Assembly (NCBI RefSeq): GCF_003130795.1
Contig: NZ_CP029353.1
Coordinates: forward strand, 883,501 to 947,500
Direction of reading: 5' to 3'
Source of the DNA: Azospirillum thermophilum
Lineage (GTDB): Bacteria; Pseudomonadota; Alphaproteobacteria; Azospirillales; Azospirillaceae
DNA: 64,000 bases
The notes beneath the pieces were generated by a model. That model was given only the letters and a program-made list of their open reading frames with translations, had not been told where the DNA came from and did not search any database. A program made the position numbers and the translations under genes. This document shows, piece after piece, positions 45,038 to 53,588 of this stretch. How positions within the stretch are numbered: the first letter of the stretch is position 1; each line of letters opens with the position of its first letter.

Positions 45038-45229
45038 ATGGCTGACAAGAAGACTGTCGTCGTCACCCAGATCGCCAGCCCGATCGGGCGGAAGAACGAC
45101 CAGCGTGCCACGCTGGTCGGTCTGGGTCTCAACAAGCTGCACCGGACCCGTGAGCTGGAGGATACTCCGGCGGTGCGGGGCATGATCGCCAAGGTCGCGC
45201 ACCTGGTCCGCGTCGAGAACGAGGGCTGA
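45038..45229 (+). CDS. rpmD: 50S ribosomal protein L30
   Basis: The 63-residue short bacterial L30 contains [40 protein letters not shown] sequence with the IGR and LGLNK-motif helices. It begins two bases after rpsE and ends four before rplO. Confidence 0.97.
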   Translation: MADKKTVVVTQIASPIGRKNDQRATLVGLGLNKLHRTRELEDTPAVRGMIAKVAHLVRVENEG

Positions 45230-45233
45230 TGCC

Positions 45234-45719
45234 ATGACGAAGCTCAACGACCTCCGGGACAACCCCGGTGCCCGCAAGTCGCGCATGCGCGTCGGTCGCG
45301 GTATCGGCTCGGGCAAGGGCAAGACCGGCGGCCGTGGCGTGAAGGGTCAGACCTCGCGCACCGGCGTCGCGATCAACGGCTTCGAAGGCGGTCAGATGCC
45401 CCTGCATCGCCGTCTGCCGAAGCGCGGTTTCCGGAACATCTTCGCCAAGGAATACTCGGTGGTGAATCTGGGCATGGTCCAGAAGGCCATCGACGCCGGC
45501 AAGCTGAACGCCGGCGAGACCGTGGACGCCGCGGCCCTGCAGGCCGCCGGCGTCACCGGCAAGGTGAAGAAGGACGGTGTCCGTCTGCTGGCCAAGGGCG
45601 CGCTGACCGCGAAGGTTTCCTTCACGGTCGCCGGTGCCTCCAAGTCGGCGGTCGAGGCGGTCGAGAAGGCGGGTGGCAGCGTCACGCTGACCGCTCCCGC
45701 CGCCGAAGCCGCCGAGTAA
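45234..45719 (+). CDS. rplO: 50S ribosomal protein L15
   Basis: The 161-residue late assembly protein starts [23 protein letters not shown] and has [20 protein letters not shown], the Gly/Lys-rich arm that penetrates 23S rRNA, and [17 protein letters not shown]. It is followed by a 141-base gap before secY. Confidence 0.98.
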   Translation: MTKLNDLRDNPGARKSRMRVGRGIGSGKGKTGGRGVKGQTSRTGVAINGFEGGQMPLHRRLPKRGFRNIFAKEYSVVNLGMVQKAIDAGKLNAGETVDAAALQAAGVTGKVKKDGVRLLAKGALTAKVSFTVAGASKSAVEAVEKAGGSVTLTAPAAEAAE

Positions 45720-45800
45720 ACCGGTCCATCCGGTGACGGGCCGGTCCCGTGCGGTCTTGCGCACGGGCGGCCTCCGGCACTAAAAGAAGCGCAGTCGCGA

Positions 45801-45833
45801 GGGGCGGCCTGCATAAAGCAGGACCGCCCCGTT
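45801..45833 (+). promoter_or_regulatory. Hairpin between rplO and secY
   Basis: GGGGCGG-CCTGC and GCAGG-A-CCGCCCC form a 12-bp stem with one bulged A and an ATAAA loop, followed by GTTCG. A second, shorter hairpin (CCCGTGCG/CGCACGGG) lies upstream at about 45748-45769. They probably attenuate or process the message to lower SecY relative to ribosomal proteins. Confidence 0.4.
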
Positions 45834-45860
45834 CGCACGTAAGGGACAGGGATTCTACCC

Positions 45861-47201
45861 ATGGCATCAGCGGCCGAGCAGCTTGCCGCAAACATCAACT
45901 TCGGCGCCTTCGCCAAGGCGACCGAGCTGAAAAAGCGGATTTGGTTCACCCTGGCGGCTCTGATCGTGTACCGCCTGGGCACCTACATTCCGCTCCCCGG
46001 GATCGACCCGCACATCCTGCAGGACGTGTTCAAGCAGCAGGGCGGCGGCATCCTCGGCATGTTCGACATGCTGGCGGGCGGTGCGCTGCACCGCATGACG
46101 ATCTTCGCGCTCAACATCATGCCGTACATCTCGGCGTCGATCATCGTGCAGCTGCTGACCGCCGTGTCGCCGCAGCTCGAGGCGCTGAAGAAGGAAGGCG
46201 AGTCGGGCCGCAAGAAGCTGAACCAGTACACCCGCTTCGGCACCGTCGCGCTCGCCACCGTCCAGGCCTACGGCCTCGCGGTCGGGCTCGAGGCGATGAG
46301 GGGCTCGACGGGGGCTGCGGTCATCGATCCGGGCCTGTTCTTCCGCGTGTCCACGGTCATCACGCTGGTCGGCGGCACGATGTTCCTGATGTGGCTGGGC
46401 GAGCAGATCACCGCCCGCGGCATCGGCAACGGCATCTCGCTGATCATCTTCGCCGGCATCGTGGCCGAGCTGCCCCGCGCGCTGGTCAACACGCTGGAAC
46501 TGGGACGCCAGGGTGCGCTGTCCACCGTCTTCATCATCTTCATGCTGCTGATGGCGGTCGGCGTCGTGTTCTTCATCGTGTTCATGGAGCGCGCCCAGCG
46601 CCGCCTGATCGTGCAGTATCCGAAACGACAGGTCGGCAACCGCGTGTTCGGCGGCGAGGCGTCGCACCTGCCGCTGAAGCTGAACACCTCGGGCGTCATT
46701 CCGCCGATCTTCGCGTCCTCGCTGCTGCTGCTGCCGCTGACGGCGGTCGGCTTCGCGGGCGGGGAGGGGCCGGAGTGGCTGCAGGCGGTGTCGCGCTATC
46801 TGGCGCACGGCACGCCGCTGTACATGTTCATGTACGCCGCGCTGATCGTGTTCTTCTGCTTCTTCTACACCGCCATCGTGTTCAACCCGTCCGAGACGGC
46901 CGAGAACCTGCGCAAGTATGGCGGCTTCATTCCCGGCATCCGTCCGGGCAAGAACACGGCCGACCATATCGATTACGTGCTGACCCGCCTGACGGTGATC
47001 GGCGCGGCCTACCTTGTGGCGGTTTGTCTCCTGCCCGAAATCCTGATTTCCCAGCACTCGGTTCCGTTCTATTTTGGCGGCACCAGTCTGCTGATCGTCG
47101 TCACCGTGACGATGGACACGGTCGCGCAGATCCATTCCCATCTGCTGGCTCACCAGTATGAAGGGCTGATCAAGAAAGCGAAGCTTCGGGGGAGAAAGTA
47201 A
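45861..47201 (+). CDS. secY: Preprotein translocase subunit SecY
   Basis: The 446-residue, ten-helix channel protein of the Sec translocon shows YRLGTYIPLPGIDPHIL in the first helix/plug region, IMPYISASIIVQLLTAV, ITARGIGNGISLIIFAGIVA and the cytoplasmic FNPSETAENLRKYGGFIPGIRPGKNTADHI loop. Length is typical. Its TAA overlaps the adk ATG by one base. Confidence 0.98.
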   Translation: MASAAEQLAANINFGAFAKATELKKRIWFTLAALIVYRLGTYIPLPGIDPHILQDVFKQQGGGILGMFDMLAGGALHRMTIFALNIMPYISASIIVQLLTAVSPQLEALKKEGESGRKKLNQYTRFGTVALATVQAYGLAVGLEAMRGSTGAAVIDPGLFFRVSTVITLVGGTMFLMWLGEQITARGIGNGISLIIFAGIVAELPRALVNTLELGRQGALSTVFIIFMLLMAVGVVFFIVFMERAQRRLIVQYPKRQVGNRVFGGEASHLPLKLNTSGVIPPIFASSLLLLPLTAVGFAGGEGPEWLQAVSRYLAHGTPLYMFMYAALIVFFCFFYTAIVFNPSETAENLRKYGGFIPGIRPGKNTADHIDYVLTRLTVIGAAYLVAVCLLPEILISQHSVPFYFGGTSLLIVVTVTMDTVAQIHSHLLAHQYEGLIKKAKLRGRK

Positions 47202-47848
47202 TGAACCTCATTCTGCTCGGCCCGCCGGGCGCCGGGAAGGGGACCCAGGCGCGCCGGCTCGAGGACAAGCGGGGGCTCGTCCAGCTGTCGACCGGCGACA
47301 TGCTCCGCGCCCTGGTTGCCGAAGGCGGTCCTCTCGGGCAGCAGGCCAAGGACATCATGTCGGCCGGCAAGCTGATGCCGGACGACCTGATGGTCCAGAT
47401 GATCGGCGAGCGGATTGCGAAGCCGGACGTCAAGAACGGCTTCATCCTCGACGGCTTCCCGCGGACCGTCGCGCAGGCCGAGGCGCTGGACAAGATGCTG
47501 TCGGACAAGGGCCTGAAGCTCGACCATGTGATCGAGATGAAGGTCGTCGACGACATCCTGGTCGAGCGCATCACCGGCCGCTACACCTGCGCCAAGTGCG
47601 GCAAGGGCTATCACGACACCTTCGAGACTCCGAAGGTGGCCGGGGTCTGCGACGTCTGCGGCAGCACGGAGTTCAAGCGCCGGGCCGACGACAACGCCGA
47701 GACGGTGAAGACCCGCCTGACCCAGTATCACGAGCAGACGGCGCCGATCCTGCCCTATTACCAGGGCCGCGGCGTGCTGAAGTCGGTGGACGGCATGGCC
47801 GACATCGATGAGGTCACCAGGCAGATCGAAGCGATTCTCGGCGCCTGA
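47201..47848 (+). CDS. adk: Adenylate kinase, zinc-LID form
   Basis: The 215-residue enzyme converts ATP and AMP to two ADP. It has the P-loop GPPGAGKGTQ (8-17), LSTGDMLRA, the DGFPRTVAQAEAL AMP site and a LID with CAKC and CDVC that should bind zinc structurally. It is coupled to secY, the conserved spc-operon order. A terminator follows, and the expected rpsM-rpsK-rpoA-rplQ genes do not. Confidence 0.98.
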   Translation: MNLILLGPPGAGKGTQARRLEDKRGLVQLSTGDMLRALVAEGGPLGQQAKDIMSAGKLMPDDLMVQMIGERIAKPDVKNGFILDGFPRTVAQAEALDKMLSDKGLKLDHVIEMKVVDDILVERITGRYTCAKCGKGYHDTFETPKVAGVCDVCGSTEFKRRADDNAETVKTRLTQYHEQTAPILPYYQGRGVLKSVDGMADIDEVTRQIEAILGA

Positions 47849-47870
47849 CGCCGGAGATCGGACCATGAGG

Positions 47871-47904
47871 AAAGCCGCCGTCCCGCGTGGGGCGGCGGCT
47901 TTTT
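47871..47904 (+). terminator. Terminator of the S10-spc operon
   Basis: AAAGCCGCCG and CGGCGGCTTT pair perfectly over 10 bp and are followed by further Ts (TTTTTGCC). It lies 23 bases after adk. Confidence 0.85.
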
Positions 47905-47936
47905 GCCGTCTGCCGCGGTGTGGTCGGGGCCGCCGG

Positions 47937-48722
47937 TCAGGCGGCGGGCGGGGAGGGCGGCCGGGCGGCGGTCTGCTCGCTGATGCCCATGGCGCGGTAG
48001 CGCGCCAGCACCCAGCCGAGATGGGCGGTGACCGCCTGGGCCGCGGCGTCGGCGTCGCGGCGGGCGATGGCTTCGTAGATCGCGCGGTGATGCTCGATCA
48101 TCAGCGCCTCGTGGCCCTCCATGAAGGGTTCGGTATGGTGCATCTCCACCATGTCGCTGAGGATGTCGCGGATCGTGGAGAGCAGGTGCAGATAGACCGG
48201 ACTGCCGGCCGCCTGCGCCACCGCGACGTGGAAGTCCATGTCGCTCGCCACCCGTCCGCCGTCGCCCTTGGTCTCGCCCATGCCGGCGAGGATATGGCCG
48301 AGCCCGGCGATCTGCTCCTCGGTGGCGCGCAGCGCGGCGCGGCGGGCGGCCCAGCTTTCCAGCGCCATGCGGATCTCGACCAAGTCGCACAGGTTGTCGT
48401 GCTTGCTGCGCACCATGGCGGTCAGCGCGCCGTCCATCACGCCGGCCGACGACACCACGCGGGTGCCGCCGCCCTGGACCGCGGTGAGGAATCCCTGGGT
48501 CTTCAGCTTCTGCAGGGCGGCACGGACCGAGACGCGGCTGACGCGGAGCTGTTCGGCAAGCTGGCGTTCGCCGGGCAGCCGCTCCCCCGGGACCAGCTCG
48601 CCACGCGCAATCCGGTCGAGCAGTTGCTGGGCAACCCACTCCGAGATGCGCTGCGCGGAGGGCTGCGGAGAGAGGGAGTCGTCGGTGTCCGGCACTTGGT
48701 CAATCCCCTTCAGGATCTTCAA
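47937..48722 (-). CDS. FadR-type GntR-family transcriptional regulator
   Basis: The 261-residue regulator has an N-terminal GntR winged helix (about 25-90: LVPGERLPGERQLAEQLRVSRVSVRAALQKLKTQGFL) and a C-terminal all-helical FCD effector domain (about 105-245) with metal-site residues in DMDFHVAVA and EHHRAIYEAIARRDADAA. FadR members sense organic acids or acyl compounds. No target operon is adjacent except the EamA transporter gene next in line on the same strand, upstream of it, so the regulon is unknown. Confidence 0.88.
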   Translation of the reverse strand: MKILKGIDQVPDTDDSLSPQPSAQRISEWVAQQLLDRIARGELVPGERLPGERQLAEQLRVSRVSVRAALQKLKTQGFLTAVQGGGTRVVSSAGVMDGALTAMVRSKHDNLCDLVEIRMALESWAARRAALRATEEQIAGLGHILAGMGETKGDGGRVASDMDFHVAVAQAAGSPVYLHLLSTIRDILSDMVEMHHTEPFMEGHEALMIEHHRAIYEAIARRDADAAAQAVTAHLGWVLARYRAMGISEQTAARPPSPPAA

Positions 48723-48837
48723 GGACTATAACTACCCGTAGCGGGGTTCGGCCCGGTAATCAACGGCACAAGGGGTGCGCCCAATCGGCCCACCCCTGCA
48801 CCGGGCGCGGGGGCCGGGCGCGGGGCGGGGGAAACGC

Positions 48838-49746
48838 TCAACGGCTTCCGCGCCGTGCCAGCAGGATGCCGCCCAGGATCACCGCCGCGCCTGCCGCCTG
48901 CAGCGCCCCCAGCGGTTCGGCGAACAGCACCCAGGCGAGGATGGCCGCGCCGGCCGGCTGCAGCAGCAGGCTGACGGAGGAGAAGGCGGCCGGCAGATGG
49001 GCCAGCGCATGGGCGATCAGGCTCTGCCCGCCGACGTGGCTGACCAGCGCCAGCCCGGCCAGCACCGCCCAGCCGTCGAGGCTCGCCGGCAGCATCGTCT
49101 CACCGAACGCCAGCGCCACCGGCAGCACGGCGACCGCGGTGATGGCCGAACTCCAGGCCATGACGGTGGCGGTGGTGAAGGCGGCGCGCAGCCGTCCGAT
49201 CGCCAGGATGTAGCCGGCGTAGAAGGTGGCGGAGAGCAGGGCGAGCGCGTCGCCGTAGAGCTGGTCGGCATTCAGCCGGAAGCTCTGCCCCATCAGCAGC
49301 ACCGCCCCGGCGACGGCCATCGCCAGCCCGGCCAGGAAGCTGCGGCGGAACCGCTCGCCGAACAGCAGGAAGGAGACGGGGGCGACGAACATCGGCGCGA
49401 AGTTGGCGAGCAGCGTCGAGTTCGCGACCGAGGTGTAGCGCAGCGACAGGTGCCAGATGATCAGGTCGCCGGCCAGGAAGACGCCGGCCAGCGCCAGCCC
49501 GGCGAAGTCGCGGAACCCCGTCGGCGACCGGCGGCTGAAGCCCGGGCGCTCCGCCACCATCCAGGCCGCCAGGACCGGTGTCGCCAGGGCGACGCGCCAG
49601 AAGGCGGTGGCGGTCGGTCCGACCTCCGACAGGCGGACGAAGATGGGTGCGAAGGCGATCGCCAGCGCGCCGGCGAACAGCGCGATCAACGCGGTTCGCT
49701 GGGTGCGGTCATGGCTCAGCACAAGGGCGGCGGACGCGTCGGGCAT
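48838..49746 (-). CDS. EamA/DMT-superfamily transporter
   Basis: The 302-residue inner-membrane protein has ten predicted helices in two EamA repeats. The first contains APIFVRLSEVGPTATAFWRVALATPVL and the second AGYILAIGRLRAAFTTATVMAWSS and ILAWVLFAEPLGALQAAGAAVILGGI, with the typical LFGE/LFAEP motifs at the repeat ends. The ATG at 49746 excludes a poorly conserved 17-residue extension. Such proteins export amino acids or other metabolites; the substrate cannot be told. Confidence 0.86.
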   Translation of the reverse strand: MPDASAALVLSHDRTQRTALIALFAGALAIAFAPIFVRLSEVGPTATAFWRVALATPVLAAWMVAERPGFSRRSPTGFRDFAGLALAGVFLAGDLIIWHLSLRYTSVANSTLLANFAPMFVAPVSFLLFGERFRRSFLAGLAMAVAGAVLLMGQSFRLNADQLYGDALALLSATFYAGYILAIGRLRAAFTTATVMAWSSAITAVAVLPVALAFGETMLPASLDGWAVLAGLALVSHVGGQSLIAHALAHLPAAFSSVSLLLQPAGAAILAWVLFAEPLGALQAAGAAVILGGILLARRGSR

Positions 49747-49847
49747 CGCTTGCTTATAGCGCGCATCCGGCGGAGCCCGCCATCCCGGCCGGGGCATGGC
49801 TGGGATGCGGCTCTACCTGGAATGGCACATTGCGGAAGGGGCTTTCG

Positions 49848-50537
49848 TCACTCGCGGGGGCGCAGCCGGCGCGGCGATACCGCCTCGTCGTCCTGGCGGC
49901 TGTAGCCTTCGTAGTGGATCGGGCAGCGGCCGTCGCCGCGCGGGCCGCCGGTCACCACGGCGGGATACCACTCGCCCTCCCACAGAGCCTCCACCCGCTC
50001 GCCCTTGCGGCAGGTGACGGCGGACTGGTCGGAGCGGCCGGCGACCACCATGCCCGGAGCGCCGCCCTGCGGGATCGGGCTGTAGGCCGCCGCCGGGGGC
50101 GCCGGCGAGAGGACGGGCTGGCGCGGCGCCTGATCGCAGAACATGGTGCAGACCTGCTGCGCGATCACCTGACCTCCGCAGGAGGAGAAGCAGCCGCGAT
50201 AGTCGCTCTCGCACCGCTCCTCGCAGGAGCTGTTGCCGCAGGCCCAGGTCTGCTCGAAGTCGCTGGGGCTCTTCTTGATGGGCTTCTTTTCGGCCGTCTG
50301 CCGGTTGACGTAGGCCTGGTAGTCCATCATGGCGCGCGTCTTGGCGTCATTGCGGCAGGCCTGCTGTTCCAGGGTACAGCCCTGCCGGCAGATGGTGCGG
50401 CCCTGCTGGCACTGGCCGACGCACATCCGGCCTTCGGTCGAGTTGGGCGGAATGAAGCTGTACTGTGTTTCATAGATCGGCCCGCAGGCCCCGAGCAGGG
50501 CCAGCACGGCGAAAAGGAGGAAACGGAATTGGCGCAT
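49848..50537 (-). CDS. Cysteine-rich lipoprotein with Tudor/Agenet-like C-terminal domain
   Basis: The 229-residue product begins RQFRFLLFAVLALLGAC, a lipoprotein signal with lipobox LGAC. A middle region has about 14 cysteines in repeated CxxxC patterns (CVGQCQQGRTICRQGC, CGNSSCEERC, CFSSCGG). A Pro-rich linker leads to VEALWEGEWYPAVVTG...CPIHYEGYSRQDDEAVSPRRLR, which matches the Tudor-knot/Agenet pattern (W.G.WY.A.V....YIHY.G). AAGG lies seven bases before the ATG at 50537. It is probably a periplasmic, disulphide-rich protein of unknown role; it diverges from the formylglutamate amidohydrolase gene. Confidence 0.75.
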   Translation of the reverse strand: MRQFRFLLFAVLALLGACGPIYETQYSFIPPNSTEGRMCVGQCQQGRTICRQGCTLEQQACRNDAKTRAMMDYQAYVNRQTAEKKPIKKSPSDFEQTWACGNSSCEERCESDYRGCFSSCGGQVIAQQVCTMFCDQAPRQPVLSPAPPAAAYSPIPQGGAPGMVVAGRSDQSAVTCRKGERVEALWEGEWYPAVVTGGPRGDGRCPIHYEGYSRQDDEAVSPRRLRPRE

Positions 50538-50644
50538 GACCATGCCTTTTGGATAGGTATAGCCCGACCGTAGCAGTTTTCGCCCCGGCCGGCCACGCGT
50601 GCCGGCGCTTCCGGGCGGCGGCGTCCTTGCGGTAGAGTTGCGAC

Positions 50645-51550
50645 ATGTCCCTGCAGTCCCCCCGACCATCCGATCCGCAGCCCGGCGATGCCCACGCCGG
50701 TCCGGCGACGCACGAGCGGCCGGTGACCGGACCGACTCCGCCGCGCCCGGCCCCGCCGAGGCCCCTGCTGGGGCCGGAGGACCCGCCGCCGGTCACCATC
50801 CTGAAGGCCGAGTCGCCGAGCCCGGTGCTTCTCGTCTGCGACCACGCCTGCCGCGCCGTGCCGCGCGGCTTGCGGGACCTCGGCCTGACGGAGGAGCAGC
50901 TCTGCCGCCACATCGCCTACGACATCGGTGCCGCCGAACTGACCCGGCACCTGTCGGAGAGGCTTGGGGCGACGGCGGTGCTGTCCGGCTTCTCGCGGCT
51001 GGTGATCGACCCCAACCGGGCGCTGGAGGATCCGACGGCGATCCCGGTGATCAGCGACGACGTGGTGATCCCCGCCAACCGCGCGCTCGACGCGGCTGAG
51101 CAGGAGCGGCGGGTGGAGGCGATCTTCCGCCCCTACCATGCCGCCGTCGCCGGCGAGATCGCCCGGCGGCGGGAGCGCGGGCAGGTGCCGGCCATCGTCT
51201 CCGTCCACAGCTTCACGCCGGTGATGCGCGGCGTGGCGCGGCCCTGGCACATCGGCGTGCTGTGGGACCGCGACCCGCGCATCCCGCTGCCGCTGATGGA
51301 GCGGCTGCGGGCCGACGGCCGCTGGTGCGTCGGCGACAACGAACCCTATTCCGGCCGCAACACCGCGGGCGGCACCATCGAGACGCATGCCACGCCGGCC
51401 GGGCTGCCCAACGTCCTGCTGGAGGTGCGGCAGGACCTGATCGCCGTGCCGCAGGGGGTGGAGCTGTGGGGTCGGGTGCTGGGCGATGCGCTGGACCCCA
51501 TCCTTGCCGATCCGTCCCTCTACCGGATCGCGCTTTACCCGCGGGAGTGA
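50645..51550 (+). CDS. N-formylglutamate amidohydrolase family protein
   Basis: The 301-residue enzyme belongs to the FGase (HutG-like) zinc amidohydrolases that release formate from N-formyl-L-glutamate. It shows VLLVCDHACRAVPRGL, HIAYDIGAAELTRHL, SGFSRLVIDPNR and SVHSFTPVM with the metal-binding His/Asp residues. A 45-residue Pro-rich N-terminal extension is not conserved. There are no other hut genes; the partner nine bases downstream is a GCS2-type ligase, so the true substrate may be a different N-acyl amino acid. Confidence 0.85.
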   Translation: MSLQSPRPSDPQPGDAHAGPATHERPVTGPTPPRPAPPRPLLGPEDPPPVTILKAESPSPVLLVCDHACRAVPRGLRDLGLTEEQLCRHIAYDIGAAELTRHLSERLGATAVLSGFSRLVIDPNRALEDPTAIPVISDDVVIPANRALDAAEQERRVEAIFRPYHAAVAGEIARRRERGQVPAIVSVHSFTPVMRGVARPWHIGVLWDRDPRIPLPLMERLRADGRWCVGDNEPYSGRNTAGGTIETHATPAGLPNVLLEVRQDLIAVPQGVELWGRVLGDALDPILADPSLYRIALYPRE

Positions 51551-51559
51551 GAGACCCTC

Positions 51560-52711
51560 ATGGAACCGGCCTTCACCCTCGGCCTTGAAGAGGAATATCT
51601 GCTGGTCGACCGCGGCACGCGCGACATCGTGCCGAGCCCGCCGGAGGAGATGCTGGCCGCCTGCCAGGAGCGGGCGCCCGACCGCATCCATCCCGAGTTC
51701 CTGCGCTGCCAGATCGAGGTCGGCACGCCGGTCTGCACCACGCTGGCGCAGGCGCGGGCGGAACTCGCCACGCTGCGCGCCACGGTGGCGGGGGTGGCCG
51801 GCCAGTACGGGCTCGCCCCCATCGCCGCCTCGACCCACCCCTTCGCTGCCTGGGAGCCGCAGCAGCCGACCAACCGCGACCGCTACAACATGCTGGCGCG
51901 CGACCTCGGCGCCCCGGCACGGCGGCTGATGATCTGCGGCATGCACGTGCATATCGGGATCGAGGACGACGACCTGCGCATCGACCTGATGAACCAGGTC
52001 CGCTACTTCCTGCCGCATCTGCTGGCGCTCTCCACCTCCTCGCCCTTCTGGCGGGGGCGGGACATGGAGCGGAAGTCCTACCGCCTGTCGGTCTGGCACG
52101 AGCTGCCGCGCACCGGCATGCCCGACGGGTTTCAGAGCTTCGGCGAGTACCAGCACCATGTGAACGTGCTGGTGCAGGCCGGCATCATCGAGGATGCCAG
52201 CAAGCTGTGGTGGGACATCCGCCCGTCGCACCGCTTCCCGACGCTGGAGATGCGCATCACCGACATCTGCACCCGGCTGGACGACGCGGTGACGGTGGCG
52301 GCGCTGTTCCGCTGCCTGCTGCGCATGCTGTGGCGGCTGAAGCTGCGCAACGTGACCTGGCGTCCCTACAAGAACCTGCTGATCGAGGAGAACCGCTGGC
52401 GGGCCCAGCGCTACGGCTTCGACGACGGGCTGGTGGATTTCGGCCAGGGGCGGATCGTCCCCTATGGCGAGCTGCTGGACGAGATCATCGAGCTGACCCG
52501 CGAGGATGCCGAGCATTTCGGCTGCACGGCGGAGGTGGAGCGTGCCCGCGACATCCTCGGCCGCGGCACCAGCGCCCACCGTCAGGTCGCCATCTACCGG
52601 CAGGCCCTGGAGGACGGGGCCACGGGCTGGGAGGCGTTGCAGCAGGTGGTGGACTGGCTGGTGGAGGAGACGATGCTGGGCGTGCCCGCCGCCGAGGTGC
52701 AGCCGGCCTGA
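51560..52711 (+). CDS. GCS2-type carboxylate-amine ligase (YbdK family)
   Basis: The 383-residue protein resembles the second glutamate-cysteine ligase family, which activates a carboxylate with ATP and joins it to an amine. It starts with the ATP-binding TLGLEEEYLLVD and contains CGMHVHIGI, FQSFGEYQHHVNVLV, WWDIRPSHRFPTLEMRITD and RWRAQRYGFDDGLVDFG. E. coli YbdK has weak Glu-Cys ligase activity; the physiological role is unknown. It forms an operon with the amidohydrolase, nine bases upstream. Confidence 0.88.
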   Translation: MEPAFTLGLEEEYLLVDRGTRDIVPSPPEEMLAACQERAPDRIHPEFLRCQIEVGTPVCTTLAQARAELATLRATVAGVAGQYGLAPIAASTHPFAAWEPQQPTNRDRYNMLARDLGAPARRLMICGMHVHIGIEDDDLRIDLMNQVRYFLPHLLALSTSSPFWRGRDMERKSYRLSVWHELPRTGMPDGFQSFGEYQHHVNVLVQAGIIEDASKLWWDIRPSHRFPTLEMRITDICTRLDDAVTVAALFRCLLRMLWRLKLRNVTWRPYKNLLIEENRWRAQRYGFDDGLVDFGQGRIVPYGELLDEIIELTREDAEHFGCTAEVERARDILGRGTSAHRQVAIYRQALEDGATGWEALQQVVDWLVEETMLGVPAAEVQPA

Positions 52712-52735
52712 TGGCCCGGCCGGACGCAGGAGCCG

Positions 52736-53478
52736 TCAGCCGCGCAGCGCCAGATATCCCCCCAGCAGCAGGACTCCGCAGAGGAAGCACAGGCGGAAGG
52801 CCGCCGGGGGATCCGGCGCCGCGCCCACTGGCCGGCCGCCATCCCGGCCAGCGCGGGGGCGAGGGCCAGCAGGGAGGCCAGCGCATCCCGTCCCCCGAAC
52901 AGGCCCGTTCCCGCCAGACCGGACGCCAGCGCCAGCGTCGACACCGTGAAGGACAGCCCGAGCGCCTGGATGAGATCCTCCTTCTCCAGCCCGAGCGCCT
53001 GCAGGTAGGGCACCGCCGGGATCATGAACAGTCCGGTCGGCGCGGTGATCAGCCCGGTCGCCGCCCCGACCAGCGGCGCCAGCCAGCGCTCGCTTCCCGC
53101 CCGGACGCCGGGCCGCAGCGGGCTGAGGGCCAGCAGCGCGTAGACGGCCAGGGCGACGCCCATCGCCGCCGTCGCCTTGCGCCCGTCGATCCCGGCGAAC
53201 AGCAGGGCGCCCGCCCAGGTGCCGGCGACGATCGCCGCCAGCATCGGCCACAGCCGGGCCAGCAGCGGACCGAAGGCCGGGCCGGAGGCGAGCTGCCAGA
53301 CATTGGTGACCAGCGACGGCACCACCAGCAGGGCCGCCGCCTGGGCCGGCGGGACGGCGAGGCTCAGCAGGCCGACCGCGACGGTCGGCAGCCCGAGCCC
53401 GACCACGCCCTTGACGAAGCCGGCGATGAGGAAGGTGGCGGTCGCCAGCATGGCGAAGGGGAGCGGATCGTTCAGCAT
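52736..53478 (-). CDS. TauE/SafE-family sulfite/organic-anion exporter, frameshifted near the end
   Basis: The gene encodes a TauE/SafE membrane protein of about 247 residues with eight or so helices in two repeats (FLIAGFVKGVVGLGLPTVAVGLL; GAATGLITAPTGLFMIPAVPYLQALGLEKEDLIQALGLSF). The coding frame breaks at a GGGGG run (52806-52810 on the + strand). Adding one base to the run restores the C-terminal helix FRLCFLCGVLLLGGYLALRG and stop at 52736. It is read as a homopolymer error. The start at 53478 gives the conserved MLNDPLPFAML. It is divergent from a LysR regulator with a palindrome between them. Confidence 0.8.
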
Positions 53479-53533
53479 GCGTACAAGCTGAGCGGACCGG
53501 ACCCCGCCCGACAATGCGGGAATGGCGGACCGA

Positions 53534-53554
53534 GCCTTCGTCCTGTACGAAGGC
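53534..53554. promoter_or_regulatory. LysR-type operator between tauE-like and lysR-like genes
   Basis: GCCTTCGT-CCTGT-ACGAAGGC is a perfect 8-5-8 inverted repeat containing TTCGT-N5-ACGAA, a T-N11-A LysR box. It lies 35 bases upstream of the LysR-type start at 53589 and 56 bases upstream of the exporter start, so one site can serve both divergent genes. Confidence 0.7.
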
Positions 53555-53588
53555 AGGACCGGCCTCTTGCCCGTCGCGGGGACATGCC

